Shown in pieces: positions 9,743-21,386 of a stretch of 27,832 nt of DNA. Positions within the stretch are counted from its first letter, which is position 1; every line of letters starts with the position of its first letter. Both the position numbers and the translations under genes were made by a program. Source of the DNA: Cochliopodium minus (lineage: Eukaryota > Discosea > Himatismenida > Cochliopodiidae); assembly GCA_024220525.1 (NCBI GenBank), contig JAMYWO010000025.1, positions 208,123 through 235,954 on the forward strand, in the 5' to 3' direction. The notes under the pieces were generated by a model, which was not told where the DNA came from, did no database searches, and was given only the letters and a program-made list of their open reading frames with translations.

Positions 9743-12700
9743 TTAATCTTTTTGCTTATAGACAATGATTTTAGAATCATCAGCACATGTGGCCACAAGT
9801 TTCTTGTAAGGATGAAAGGAAATATCTCTCACATCAGTCTTATCATGATCAGCAAGGACAGAAGTCAAAAGTCCAGTCAAAATGTTGAAAATGAAGATTT
9901 TTCCATTGCTGGTAGGAATAAAGACATAGTTTCCATTGGATTTCATTCTAAGAAGCCATGTCACATTGACAAAGTTTTTGTCAGAGTAAGTCACAACAGT
10001 TTCAAGTTTATAAGGACCATTATTATCTTTTGGTAAAATAAATCTTCTCAAATGTGCTTCAGTATCCTTAATAGCTAAAAAAATGAGAATCAAAAAATGA
10101 GAATTTAAGAGTTCATATAAGAATTTTTTTTTTTACGTTTAAGTTCTTTTTGATCTTCTTCAATATACTCGACCCCTTTTGTCAACAAGTAAAAACAATT
10201 GTTTTTTTCTACATCAGTAGGCTCCCAGTCTTCTTGGTAAGGGATGTGGAAAGGAATGAGAGTCTCTTCAAAATTTTCTTCGGGATCAACTTTTTTTTTT
10301 GCATTTTTCTTTGCAGGGGTTTTCTTTGGAGGATCTTTTTTCGGAGCTGTCTTTTTGGTTGTCTTTTTGACAGTTTTTTTGACAGGCCTTTTAATCTCTT
10401 GTTTTTCTTCCTCTTCTTGTATGAGATGAAATGGTTTGATTTGGGTTGATTCTATTTTGTCCAACTCTTTTCTAAGGGTATTGTTGAGCTTTAGAAATAG
10501 AATTGAATCGCAATAACATGTGTAAAGATCAGGGAATGATTGTAACAACTAAAATAATAATAAAGAAAAATTTTAATATTTTATGAAAAAATAAAATAAT
10601 TGAATTCATATGTTATTTTATTCAATTAATTTTGTGAAATTGAAATTCAATATTTCGAAAATAATAATAAATAAAAAAAAGATATTGAAATGATGGGAAG
10701 AATATTTTACTTCTTCAGTTTCGAAATCATACACTTTAACTGCATGATCTCCAGAGCATAGAAAATATTTATTTCCGCAATCAGGAACAAATGAGATGGA
10801 AATGGCAATGTTGGTGGTGAGATCGTTGATTTTTTTGCTTTTCAAAATGTTGTATTCATCATCCATGTTCCATTTCAAGAGATATCCGTCCTGACTTGAA
10901 CTGATCATATAATTTTTGTTTTTAAACTAAATAAAAAAGAATTAATTAATAAAAGATAATAAGGATATTTAATTTTCTTTTTGAAAAAATAAAAATATAA
11001 TAAAATTGAAATTTCAAATTTCATTTTTAAATTTAAAATAAAAAAAATAAACGAAAATATATCTATGTTTTACTTTCAAGATCTTAATGCACAAAACTTC
11101 CTCCTGATGCCCATTGCTCACCTTTACATTCCTAGGATTGAGAACCTCAAATGACTTGATAGGACAAGGCAGAATGGCATTATCATCATCCTCCTTAGAC
11201 CACTTGTATCTGTTTTGAAGCTTACCAGCAACGATAATCTTCTTATCATCAGGTGTCCATTGACATACAAAAAATTCCTCTATGTTTTTTTCTTTCTCAT
11301 CTCTTATTTCGCAAATCAATTCAAAGGTATCTGCATCCCATATCTTTATCGTGCCTAATGTTGATATCGTGGCTAACATTGTTCCATCGTGTGACCATTT
11401 CACTGCGTAGATCGCTCCAGGATGATTCAACGTGGCGGCTATTTCCAGAGGATTATCCTTGTTGATGATTTGCACTGGAGGATCGTTTTTCCACCATTCA
11501 TCTGGGTATTTATCTTTATACAAATTATATTTTTTGACATCGAATAAATTAAGATCTTCATAATTTATCTCTTTTGGATTTTCGAGCTATTGAAAAGCAA
11601 AATATAAATAATTTTTGAAATATAATCGTTTAAATTTTTTTTTTTCTCACCATTTTCAATATTTCAATGTTTTTCTTATCATGAATCAAGTGATTGATTA
11701 ATTTTTAAGACATATTACTTTTTATTTTATTTGATTTACCTTGAATTGCCTTGAAATTTTCAATGGCTCTGTTTTTTCTCCGATATCTTCCTTTTCACCT
11801 ATATCTACCATATCATTCTTTTCCTCAACTATCTTATCTTCGATTTTAGTTGTATTTTTTGTAATATTACTTTTTCCTTTCGATGGATTTTCTTCCTTTT
11901 CTTTCTTTTCCTCTTTATCTTCTTTGACATCCATATCATCTTCATTCTCTTTCGCTTTTTTCCCTCCCTTTCCCTTTTTCTCTTCCACAGGTTTCTCTTC
12001 GATCTTATTCTTTTTTTTGGGTGAATTTTTAGTGATTTTGCTCTTTTTCTCTTCTTTCTCTTCTTTTACATCCATATCATCTTCACTTTCTTCCTTTTTC
12101 TCCTTTTTCCCTTTTTTTTCTTTATTTGCTTTTATATCTCCTTTTTTATTATTTGATTTATTATTCTCTTTATTCTTTTTATCTTTTACATCTTCTTCCT
12201 CTGATTCGCTTTCCTCCTTCTTGTTGGGTGATTTTTTTGAATTTTTCAAAGGAATTCTTTTTTTTGGTTTTTCCTCTTTCACAACTATTTCTTCCTCCCC
12301 ATCTATATCTACATCCTCTTCCTCCACTTCACTTTCCTCTTTTTTCTTTCTTGTGCTTGTTTTTTTTGAATTTTTCAAAGGAATTCTTCCTCTTTTAGGT
12401 TTCTCCTCTTTCACATCCTCTTCATCAGATTCCTCTTCACTCTCCTCCTTTTTCTTTGTATTTCTCGTTGTGCGAGTATTTTTGGTTGGTGTTGGAATTT
12501 TCTTATTTGTTCTCCTTACTGGTTTTTCTTCAGATTCCTCTTCTGATGATTCATTATCTGAATTCTCCTCTTCACTTTCTTCCTTTTTTTTTCTTGTATT
12601 TCTCGTTGTGCGTGTATTTTTGGTTGGTGTTGGAATTTTCTTATTTGTTCTCCTCACTGATTTTTCTTCAGATTCCTCTTCTGATTCATTATCTGAATTC

Positions 12701-13148
12701 TCCTCTTCACTCTCTTCTTTTTTCTTTCTTGTATTTCTCGTTGTGCGTGTATTTTTGGTTGGTGTTGGAGTTTTATTCTTATATATTCTCCTCACTGATT
12801 TTTCTTCAGATTCCTCTTCTGATGATTCATTATCTGAATTCTCCTCTTCACTTTCTTCCTTTTTCTTTCTTGTATTTCTCGTTGTGCGTGTATTTTTGGT
12901 TGTTGTTGGAGTTTTATTCTTATATATTCTCCTCACTGGTTTTTCTTCAGATTCTTCTTCTGATTTGGATTCATAAGATGAATTCTCTTCTTCGGATTCT
13001 AAAAAAAAAAATATATAAAAAATTTTTCTCAATTGAAACAAAAAAATTAATAATTTTTTAAAGGAAGACCAAATTATGGAGGGAAAAATTGTTATTATTT
13101 AATATTACCTTCCTTCTTTGTATTTTTTCTTGCATTTTTTCTTGGCAT
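9743..13148 (-). CDS. WD40-repeat protein with long charged repeat-rich N-terminus
   Basis: Seven exons: 13148-13109, 12998-11740, 11674-11651, 11586-11074, 10926-10711, 10548-10137 and 10074-9743, about 931 residues. The start MPRKNARKNTKKE is basic. Residues about 15-430 are Glu/Lys/Ser-rich and include four tandem copies of a roughly 45-residue unit (separate entry). From about 445 a WD40 propeller follows: HPGAIYAVKWSHDGTMLAT then IKIWDAD; MISSSQDGYLLKWNMD; FLCSGDHAVKVYDFE; and at the end VRDISFHPYKKLVATCAD then KIIVYKQKD. A lysine-rich loop (KKTVKKTTKKTAPKK onward) interrupts the propeller at about residues 720-755. The 24-nt exon 3 is chosen because it is the only in-phase acceptor. Basic-acidic patches suggest a nuclear or nucleolar scaffold, but I do not recognise the orthologue. 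Confidence 0.82.
12440..12975 (-). repeat. Four tandem coding repeats of about 135 bp
   Basis: Within exon 2 of the WD40 gene a unit is repeated four times with few changes: basic KNTRTTRNTRKKK, acidic EESEEENSDNESSEEES, and a linker VRRIYKNKTPTPT or VRRTNKKIPTPT. The linkers pair up, two of each type, so two rounds of duplication are likely. Reading the other strand gives a Phe/Ser-rich open frame that is only a shadow. Confidence 0.92.
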
Positions 13149-13343
13149 TGTTAAATATAATACCTTGATATAAAAAAGCAAATTTTTTTTTATTATTTTA
13201 TTTTTTGATCTTGAATTAATAATCATTAAAGATAAAAAAAAAATTAAATAATAAATTAAAGTTATCAGGAGAGAGAAATTATTGATGAGATAGGTTCATT
13301 TTTTATTGTTTGATCAATATAATATAACAAAAGATAAAGCAAA

Positions 13344-15801
13344 TTAAATATTGAATTTTTTATTATTTTCCATAACTTGGAGAAAATGTTGAGGATTATT
13401 ATAAAAATCAACAAACAATCTTCTTGAAAGAACAACATCATTATTGTGGGACAAAATCTGAAGTTTCTCGGATCTTTGTTTGATGAGATTGTCGATAGAT
13501 TTCGAAACCAATTCGAGTTTAGAAGAGACATTCTCTTGAACATCAATCAACTCTGGAGAAGAAATAACAGGATTGTTAGTATCAGAAGATAAATACAATA
13601 TTTTGTATAAATTATCAACAGATTCTTCAATTTTGTTAAGATCCAAGTCTCTTTGTTGTTTGAGATGAGATTTGGATTGAAGTGATTGTTTGTGCAATTC
13701 TCTGAATTTTTTGGAGGAATCCTTAAGATCTTCCATAGAAATAAAAGGATTCAACTTGGAGAACTCTTCAGAGGGTTTTTCGTTGACAGAATTAAGTAAT
13801 TGGAAGATAAACTGAGGGAGCCATTCTCTGGTGTCAATAAACTCTTTTTGTTCTTTGTTTTCCAAAGAAGATTTATCTACTATTTGAGATAAAACTTCAC
13901 TATCTTTATTAGAAGATTTCAGCTCTTCGTACAATTTCTTTTGTAATAAAATTGTTATTTTTTTTTGGAAAGTTCATATTTTTTTTTATACCATTCTAGA
14001 ATTGAATTCTTGTGTTTTATTTTCAATTATTTCAACAGTTGATGACAAAAGGTTCAAAATGTGTTTGTGAATTTCTCTTTCCCCCGCAAACATTAAAGGA
14101 ACGAGTCTTTGTCTGAAAAAAGAAAAAAAAATTTTAAAAAAAATGTTAAATTTAAAATCTTGAATATAACCTTGCGTTTTGGTTTAATAAAAGAGAAATG
14201 ATGTGGTTTAGTTTTTCAGTTTCTTTTATTTGCTTTTCAATTTTAAACTCATAATCAGAAAGCAAAATCTGAGTGGTATAAAGTCTTGAATGTTCTTTGT
14301 ATAAGGAAGGTAACTTGTTAGAAATACAATCACTCAACTCATTACTTAATTTTTTTTTCTGTTGAAGTATCTCGTTGAGTTGTTGTCGTACAGACAACTC
14401 ATCTATATTTTCATAATGTGAAACTCTCATTAACTGAGATTTCACTGTGGTGAATTCCGCTTTGGATGCTGCAAACTCAATGAACGCTTTCATTTTTCTT
14501 TCTTGTGTTTCTGAGAATCTGACCAAAATAAAATTAAAATTGATGAAAAAAAAAAAGAATTAAAAGAAAAATAAAGATAATACACTTTTTGTAATCTTGA
14601 AAGTTCTTTGCATTGGTTGGAATAAATTTCAGCAGATTTTGCTTTCAAAAAAAATTTTTTTTTCAATATTAAACAAAAAAATTAAAAGAATCGAAAATAA
14701 TAATATTTTTTTACAATGAACAAAAGTTTGGGAAGGATCCGTCTTTTTGTCATCATCTATTATTACGTCTTGACTAAATTGATTTTGAATGTATCTGTAA
14801 AGTTCTTTCAAGAAAAGTTTCTCATTTTTTACATAAGAACGAAGAGGGAGCATAGAAAGGAAGGGAGGATCATACTCGGACTCTTCTTTATTTATTTTTT
14901 GTTTCGTATTTTTCGTTATGTTTGTTGGTTCTTCGACATAATTATATGTAGAGATAATATTCGATGTATTTTCTCCCAATTCCAACAAAATAGAATTCAT
15001 CTTTAAAAAAAAATTTTGAATATAATCAATTTTAGAGAAAAAAATGAAATTTCAAATTGAATAAAAAATTTTTCTTTTTTTTTTACTTGTTCGTTTATTT
15101 GTTCTATTTCTTCCATTTCATTGTTTTGTATTAATAGCTCTTCTTCAATCGATTTGTTTATCATTTCTATCTCTTCCTCTAATTCACTTTTGTGGATATT
15201 CAACTTGTTTCTTCTCGAAGTTATAGATGAAATCTTGTTCTTGGATACATTTATTTGGATGTTTTCTATCTTTGTTATTTCATCTCTTTTTATTAAATAG
15301 AATTATAATTTACAATTTATTCTTTCTTTTTTAATGTGTTGACCTTATTGATTCCAATGATTCTTCTTGATTCAGAAATTCTATGCTTTTCAATGGATCT
15401 TCGAGTTCTTCGAGTGATAATACTTTTCCTTGCAATTCCAATTGTTTATATCTTTTTCATATTGAAAATAAAAGATTAGATTGAGGTATTTATAAGTATA
15501 TGATTTTATATTTTTGGGTTTTTGATTAATCCCTTTAAATTTGAATTGTATAAATAAATAAATTTTTGATATCCAATATAAAGAATTTTGAAGGGTTATA
15601 ATTAGGATTGATGTTCACAGATATATTTTACAATTCTATCTCTTTTGTTGTCAATAAATTATCCACACCAATATTATCTGTTATCCAACCCAACAAAGGA
15701 TTGGTCACTTCATAAAAGAACATCCAATCAAATGAAGAGGCATCCAAATTATCTTTAAAACCCAAATTATGCAAGAGATCCACAAATTTAATGGAACTCA
15801 T
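13344..15801 (-). CDS. HAUS3: Augmin complex subunit HAUS3
   Basis: Eight exons: 15801-15632, 15451-15344, 15285-15087, 15000-14715, 14641-14584, 14518-14171, 14112-13992 and 13937-13344, about 627 residues against 603 in human HAUS3. Augmin binds microtubules and recruits gamma-tubulin rings for branching nucleation in the spindle. The N-terminus fits HAUS3: FVDLLHNLGFKDNL, SSFDWMFFYEVTNPLLGWI, then a TTKEIELYKQLELQGKVLSL stretch matching the ...SEKELEAF... segment. The rest is nearly all coiled coil (SKNKISSITSRRNKLNIHKS; QLNEILQQKKKLSNEL). The end RRLFVDFYNNPQHFLQVMEN matches the conserved C-terminal helix of the family. Introns are 58-179 nt. It is divergent from the ankyrin gene, with 172 bp between starts. 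Confidence 0.85.
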
Positions 15802-15973
15802 TTTTTTTAATTTTTTTTTTGGCGGTTGAATGTTATCTGATAGATCAAATTTGGTTTTTTTTAAATTGTTAGGAAATCAAAATTTTTAAAAGGGGAACAA
15901 GATGAACAATTGGAACAAAGAATTCAGCCGAAGCAATAAAAAATCATTATTTATTGAAAAATAAAAAATCAAA

Positions 15974-17536
15974 ATGGGAAATTCAATTGGAAAAAACGAT
16001 TTTTTGATGCTTTGTTCAAATAAAGATATAAAGGATATGAAATCTATAAAGAGCTTTCTTAAAAAAACCAAAGATATTGACTTCCATTCCGACAAAGAAC
16101 AATATACGGCTTTGCATTATGCAGCAAAGAATGCAAATCTGGAATTGATGAAGCTTCTTTTTGAGAAAAATGCAAATCCAAACAAATTAGATAAACAGAG
16201 GAATACACCATTCCATTTGTATTCTCTGAATAATGTGAAATTAAAAGATGAAATCTTAAATCTTTTTAATAAGAATGAAGCAGATCCTTATCTTGCGAAT
16301 GATAAAGATATTAACGTGTATGAATGCATTTTATCCCAGAATAATCTGTCGGGAATGGAAATCGTACTCAAAAGATTTGATCTGACTGAAAAACACAACG
16401 GAAAAGGGAGTTATCTTCACATCTACGCTTCAAATCTCTACATCAACATGCAGATGATCAAAAAATTCATTGAGAAAAAGATAGATTTGAAGGAAGAAGA
16501 TGATAATAGACAAACATTCTTAGATTTGTATTTTAAAAAAGGAGAAGTGGATATGGAGATAATAAAATTTGTAGTGGAGAATAAAGCGGATATTTTTAGA
16601 GTGAATGATTTCAAACAAAATTATTTGCATCTTGCCTGCAAATCCAAAAAAAATAATTCTGTCATCTCCTATCTTCTTGATTCAAAGATAAATGCAAGTA
16701 AAAAGGATTCTCATTCTAAAGCTCCACTGATGTATGCTATTGAAGAGAATTTGGGAGAGGATATAGTCAAAACAATTTTTGAAGCAACTAAAAAGATTTC
16801 AAAGAATGACATTAATGATTTTTTGTTGAAAATTTTGAAGAAAAAGAACAAAACAAGCGAAAAAATGATCAAAATGCTGATCAGCCACGAAAATTTCGAT
16901 ATTTATGAAATTGTTGGTTATGAAAGCACTGTTCTTCAATTAGAGTGTGAAAAAGAGTCTCCCAATTTTAATGTCATCAAAATGTTGGTTGAAAATGATG
17001 CTCAAATCAATTTTTTTGATGGAAACAGACAACCTTTGATTTCTTTAATGAAAAAATCGTTTGAAATAGAAACTGTGAAATATCTTATTGATAAAAAAGC
17101 TTGTGTCAACTCTTTGGATAATAATATGGAATCTTCCTTATCTGTTGTCAGTTATCACCATTACAAAATTTATTTTGATCTGTTGAAACTTTTAATAGAT
17201 AATAAATCTGATGTTTATTTTAGGAATAGACTAACAGGATGTGTCACAAGCGAAGTTTTGAGGAAAGGGGAGAACTCTGTAACTTTATTTTTGGTTAATC
17301 ATCTTGAATTGGACAAAAATTACAAAAATTTTAATGAAAACGAATTAGAACTCTTAAAAACTTATAAAAAGCATGGTACTGTATGGAGTAGAGAAATCCA
17401 CTCAAAATTTTACTCTCAAACGTTTAAGCAATCTATTTTTAATTTTATTCTAATGAACAATCATCCAAAAAAAACAATTTTAAAATTACCAAGACCAATT
17501 GTACTTATGATAATAAAGTTTGTATCATTAAAATAA
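15974..17536 (+). CDS. Intronless ankyrin-repeat protein with F-box-like tail
   Basis: A single open frame of 520 residues, the only full intronless gene in the window. About ten ankyrin repeats cover residues 35-430, with cores such as YTALHYAAKNANLELMKLLF, NTPFHLYSL, QNYLHLACKSKKNNSVISYL and KAPLMYAIEEN. The last 15 residues (LPRPIVLMIIKFVSLK) resemble the LP-x-E-I-x-x-x-I-L core of F-box or PRANC-type C-terminal boxes, which link ankyrin proteins to SCF ubiquitin ligases; this is a weak match. The N-terminus MGNSIGKND fits an N-myristoylation site at Gly2. The ATG lies in an A-rich context. It converges with TFIIE-beta, only 33 bp between stops. Confidence 0.88.
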   Translation: MGNSIGKNDFLMLCSNKDIKDMKSIKSFLKKTKDIDFHSDKEQYTALHYAAKNANLELMKLLFEKNANPNKLDKQRNTPFHLYSLNNVKLKDEILNLFNKNEADPYLANDKDINVYECILSQNNLSGMEIVLKRFDLTEKHNGKGSYLHIYASNLYINMQMIKKFIEKKIDLKEEDDNRQTFLDLYFKKGEVDMEIIKFVVENKADIFRVNDFKQNYLHLACKSKKNNSVISYLLDSKINASKKDSHSKAPLMYAIEENLGEDIVKTIFEATKKISKNDINDFLLKILKKKNKTSEKMIKMLISHENFDIYEIVGYESTVLQLECEKESPNFNVIKMLVENDAQINFFDGNRQPLISLMKKSFEIETVKYLIDKKACVNSLDNNMESSLSVVSYHHYKIYFDLLKLLIDNKSDVYFRNRLTGCVTSEVLRKGENSVTLFLVNHLELDKNYKNFNENELELLKTYKKHGTVWSREIHSKFYSQTFKQSIFNFILMNNHPKKTILKLPRPIVLMIIKFVSLK

Positions 17537-17569
17537 AAAACAATAAAAAATTTTTTTTTTTTTTTCTTT

Positions 17570-18555
17570 TTAAATATCATGCTTATTATCAATTTCAAAA
17601 TGTTGATTGTTAAGTTTGTTAGTTTTTCTTTTCTTTCTTTTCTTCTTAGTCTCTTTCATGGAAGGATCGATCTTCTCCAAGTGAAAGAAAAGATTCTTCC
17701 TTTTCAGCTCCTCAGTGATAGAAATCTCCTCATTAGGAACCTTGATCTCTTGCCAAAGATTTTTAAGTTCTAACGAGGAATTCTCATCTAAAGGGTGCAA
17801 AAAGTTTTTACAAGAAGGAAAATAAATGGTGTCTTTAATCTTGTCGGAGTTTCTATAATTTAAACTTATCACATTACCTTTTTTCACCATATCTAAGATT
17901 TCATCGTCTTTCACTTTACATTCCAAGAGATCTTCGTATTTCATTGGATTCTTTCTTGGATCGTTGATTCTTAGGATGAGTTCGTCGAGTGATTTTATTT
18001 CGTGTTTGGATTTGTAAGAGTAGAATTCATCCTCGACCAATATCTTTGGATTGTTTTGTAGTCCTTCTATCATTTGGGTTCTATTCAATATATCAACCTC
18101 CATTGTCTTCAATATTTCCTCTATAATAAAAAATATATTGAGAAAATAAAGTATGGATTGTATATATTTCTAATTGAACAGATATATTTCAATATTCAAA
18201 TATGAAAATTGAATTTTCAAATATACATTTAAATGATATTAATAATTGATACTCATTAACATTTCTATTTCATCATTTTGGTTAATTTCTTTCATATATT
18301 CTTAAAATTACCTCTTATTTCATCAATTTTAACTTGCTTATCTATTTTCTCTAAATATTCCAATATTTTGTCAATTATCTCAGGATCTTGCTTTGTATAT
18401 TTCAATTCAGCAAGACCAGTTCTATCATCCTTGATTTCTATCTGTTTCTTCAAATTTTCTTCTTCTGCCAAAACAGATACTTTCTTTATGACCCTTTTAG
18501 TGGGTTGTTTTGATTTGGTTGGTGGTTTTTTTGGAGGCAATGACGGACGATTCAT
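17570..18555 (-). CDS. GTF2E2: Transcription initiation factor TFIIE subunit beta
   Basis: Two exons, 18555-18312 and 18120-17570, about 264 residues (human 291). TFIIE-beta joins TFIIE-alpha to recruit and control TFIIH and helps open the promoter in RNA polymerase II initiation. A basic Pro/Lys-rich leader (to about residue 25) precedes a first winged helix (DPEIIDKILEYLEK to TQMIEGLQNNPKILVEDEFY, matching the family's LVNNPKIEV motif). A second winged helix covers SKHEIKSLDELILRINDP to SLNYRNSDKIKDTIYFPS. Then comes the family C-terminal motif SLELKNLWQEIKVP (compare FQKLWRSVTV) and a basic tail KKKRKKRKTNK. The 191-nt intron splits the first winged helix. Confidence 0.87.
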
Positions 18556-18856
18556 TATTGTAGTAATAAAATAAAATAAAGAATATTAAAAGGTTTCCAA
18601 CTTTTTTTTTTTTTGATCAATTTTTTATTTTTTTTTATTTTTTTGATTAATTTTTTATTTTTTTTTATTTTTTTTTCATAAAAAACCAAATTGGAAAATG
18701 AGGTTAAATGTTCAACTTGTTTGGTGAATGAATAAAGAGTTTTTATTTAAATCAATTTAAATACAAAAATACAATGTCCATTTTGTCGAGGGAAATTTTC
18801 TTTGCGCATTAATCGAAATAAACAAAAAAAAAAGAAAAGAAAATAAATTCTTTCCT
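18556..18856. other. Intergenic, T-rich duplicated tract
   Basis: The gap between the TFIIE-beta start and the Sel1 gene stop holds a T-rich tract at about 18601-18678. In it a unit of about 35 bp (TTTTTTGATYAATTTTTTAT and following T-run) occurs twice in tandem. No coding is seen. Confidence 0.7.
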
Positions 18857-21386
18857 TTAAAATCCAGAGGATTGGGAATAATGACAAAGAAAAGCAATTA
18901 TTTTATGGACAATAAAAGGAGCAAAAAACTGAAAAACCCCATCTCGATCTCTTTTCTTAGAACATAACAAAAGACAAGTGATCTTTCTGTTAATATTGGT
19001 CCGTGATGGATCATTGTGGAAAAAGAAGAGATGGTGAAACTCTTTTTTCCAAGGAAGTTTCTTAGTAGAAAAGTTTTCAATTAAAATGTTGATGTACTTT
19101 TGTCTTTTTTGTTGATCCATCTTAAGTGCAAGCAAGGCAAAGTGGCAAGATCGCTCGAGGTTTAATCTACAACTAATTCCTTCACTGTATTTCTTAGCCA
19201 AAAAGCTAATGGAGTTAAGATCCCCTAATCCTGCTAATTTTTCAAACAAAAAGAATGCTTTAGCCATTTTCTTTCTTTTGCCAAGTTCTCCACGAAAATA
19301 TACCATCGCCAATCTATAAAAATTAGAAATAAAAGTTAAAAAATAAAAAATCAAAAAATTAAAGTAAAATTAAAATATAAAAAGAAAAAAAGTAAAAAAA
19401 AATAAAAAAGTTTTAAATGAAAAAAAAAAGATACCTTTTAATTGCATCTATGTTCCCTAACTTTGAAGACTTTTTCAAAAGTTCCATAGATTTTTGGTTG
19501 TCAACTTTAACTCCTTCTCCACTTGAGTAGAGTAAGGACAAGTTTAAGGTTGAAATAGCATCACCCTCTTCTGTTCCTTTTTCGAAATAATCGAGAGCTT
19601 TTTGGAAATTCCTTTGTTTATAATATAAGTAGCCAAGCTTTGCCTTTTATTTTTTCCATACAAAAAAAATATGTAAATAAATAAATAAAAATAAAATGCA
19701 AAATAAAATTTAAAAAAATTCTTCTTACAATGGATTCTTTGCTTCCCAATTCAATTCCTTTTTCAAAAAGGTGGATTGCAGAAACCAAGTCTTTCTTAAC
19801 AAATTCTCCTATTTCGTAATAACGAGCCATCGTGTTAATCGCTTGTGTGTTTTCTGATTTTATAGATTCTTCAATGTGAAACAGACCAACCTTAATTGAC
19901 GAGGGATGTTTGAGATAAATTTGGGAAAGTTGAAACCTGCCACAATTAAAATTAAATTAACAAAAAATTTCAAATTTTTTTTTTTTTTTTACTGTGAATC
20001 AGAGTTGTAGAATCTCTTGTAAAAATTTATGGCAGTGTCAATGTATCCATTTTTCAGATATATGGATCCCTTTTTTAAAAATAATTAAAAAACAATTAAA
20101 AAAAACAATTAATTTCGAAGATATTCTTTAAATTTTTTTTTTTTTACTAAAAACTTTATGGCACGTAAGTTTCCTTGGTTACAAGCTTTCGAAAGTAAGC
20201 AGACAGACTTTCCCAAATCGGGTGTTACTTCAAAACCACCAAAGTATTTGATGGTAGCCAAATTGAACCTATTGTAATAAAATAAAAATAATTGTAAATT
20301 TTAGATTTTAATTTGTTTAGATTTACATTGCTTCTGCATTTCCTTTTTCTATTGATATTTCATAGATTTCAATGGCTCTCGGAACATTTTTTACTACTCC
20401 TTCCAATCCTCTGTGGTGTTTTAGTGCAAACTCATTCTTTTTCAAAAAATGGAAAAATTAAAAGTTAGGAAGATTGGTTAAAAGATCTTGCATTAAAATT
20501 TTTCTTTTTATTTAAAAAAAAATGAACAAACCAAATAAAGCGCAATTTCTTTTTCAACATCTTGAGAATTTAAATATATGTTCAAAATATCCAACCTATT
20601 GTGAAAAATTATTATTGAAAATTGATAAAAAAAAAATCGATGTTTTTTGTTACATGACCACAAAATAAGTTGAATCTTCATATTGTTTCAACAAGGATCT
20701 TAATTCCTCAATTTTTTCGATTGAGAATGTATCAAACAATTTGGATATATTCTTTGAGGGACAATTAGAATGAGCAATAGACTTATCTTGGAATGAAATA
20801 ACCACTTTATGATAGGATTTGTGAAAATATTGACCTATCATTAAAAGAATCAGTTCAACCACTCCTTCTTTTCTTTTTGCTTGGTTATTTTGATCGATAT
20901 ATTCTTTGAAATATTCGATAGGCTCCTTCAATATACACTTTTCTAAAATGAAATGGATTAATTTAAGAAAGGATTTGAAGTTTAAAGAGGATATTTGATA
21001 ATTTAGCCTAAATTTTTCATTTTCTAACCATATTTAATAGTATCAATATTTTCGTAATTTTGTTCATCAAGAAGATTATCATTGAATCCTTGAAAGAAAT
21101 TATACATTTCATTAATTTTTTTTGAGCGCAATATAAAAAAATTTCAGTTGTGAAATAAAAAAGTTTTTTATATTATTTTACCATAGCAGAAAGATTCTCG
21201 ATTTCTTATTTTATCCATCAAAGAAAGAAAGATAATGATTGCTTTTTGGACATTTTTTTGTATACCCAATGCATAAAACAGAGTGAAAGATTTCAGCAGT
21301 TGAGATAAAATATAATTTAGAGTATCTTTTTTTCTTTTGTTGATATTATCTTGAATGAATTGTGTTTCCATTTCTCTTTTTGACAT
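18857..21386 (-). CDS. Sel1-like repeat protein
   Basis: Ten exons joined in phase: 21386-21182, 21088-21029, 20942-20654, 20595-20532, 20436-20327, 20268-20148, 20069-19993, 19936-19729, 19643-19435 and 19313-18857, about 599 residues. Sel1 repeats (TPR-like helix pairs) begin near residue 190. Examples are FNLATIKYFGGFEV then DLGKSVCLLSKACNQGNLRA; MARYYEIGEFVKKDLVSAI; STLNLSLLYSSGEGVKVDN; and LAMVYFRGELGKRKKMAKAF. Such proteins act as scaffolds, for example in ER-associated degradation or signalling, but no signal peptide is visible. The N-terminal 190 residues are not recognised. The C-terminus FFAPFIVHKIIAFLCHYSQ resembles the F-box-like tail of the neighbouring ankyrin gene. Introns often fall at repeat borders. 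The start at 21386 (MSKREMETQF) is the first in-frame ATG of the exon; an extra upstream exon cannot be excluded. Confidence 0.8.

Noticed and set aside
11741-12976. A 411-codon Phe/Ser-rich open frame on the plus strand
   Set aside because: It is the antisense of Glu/Lys/Ser codons in the WD40 gene's charged region; the minus frame has phase-correct introns and a propeller, the plus frame has neither.
12456-13061. A 201-codon repeated hydrophobic open frame on the plus strand
   Set aside because: It is another shadow of the same tandem repeats, with Leu/Phe/Tyr-rich low complexity and no start context or helices pattern of a real membrane protein.
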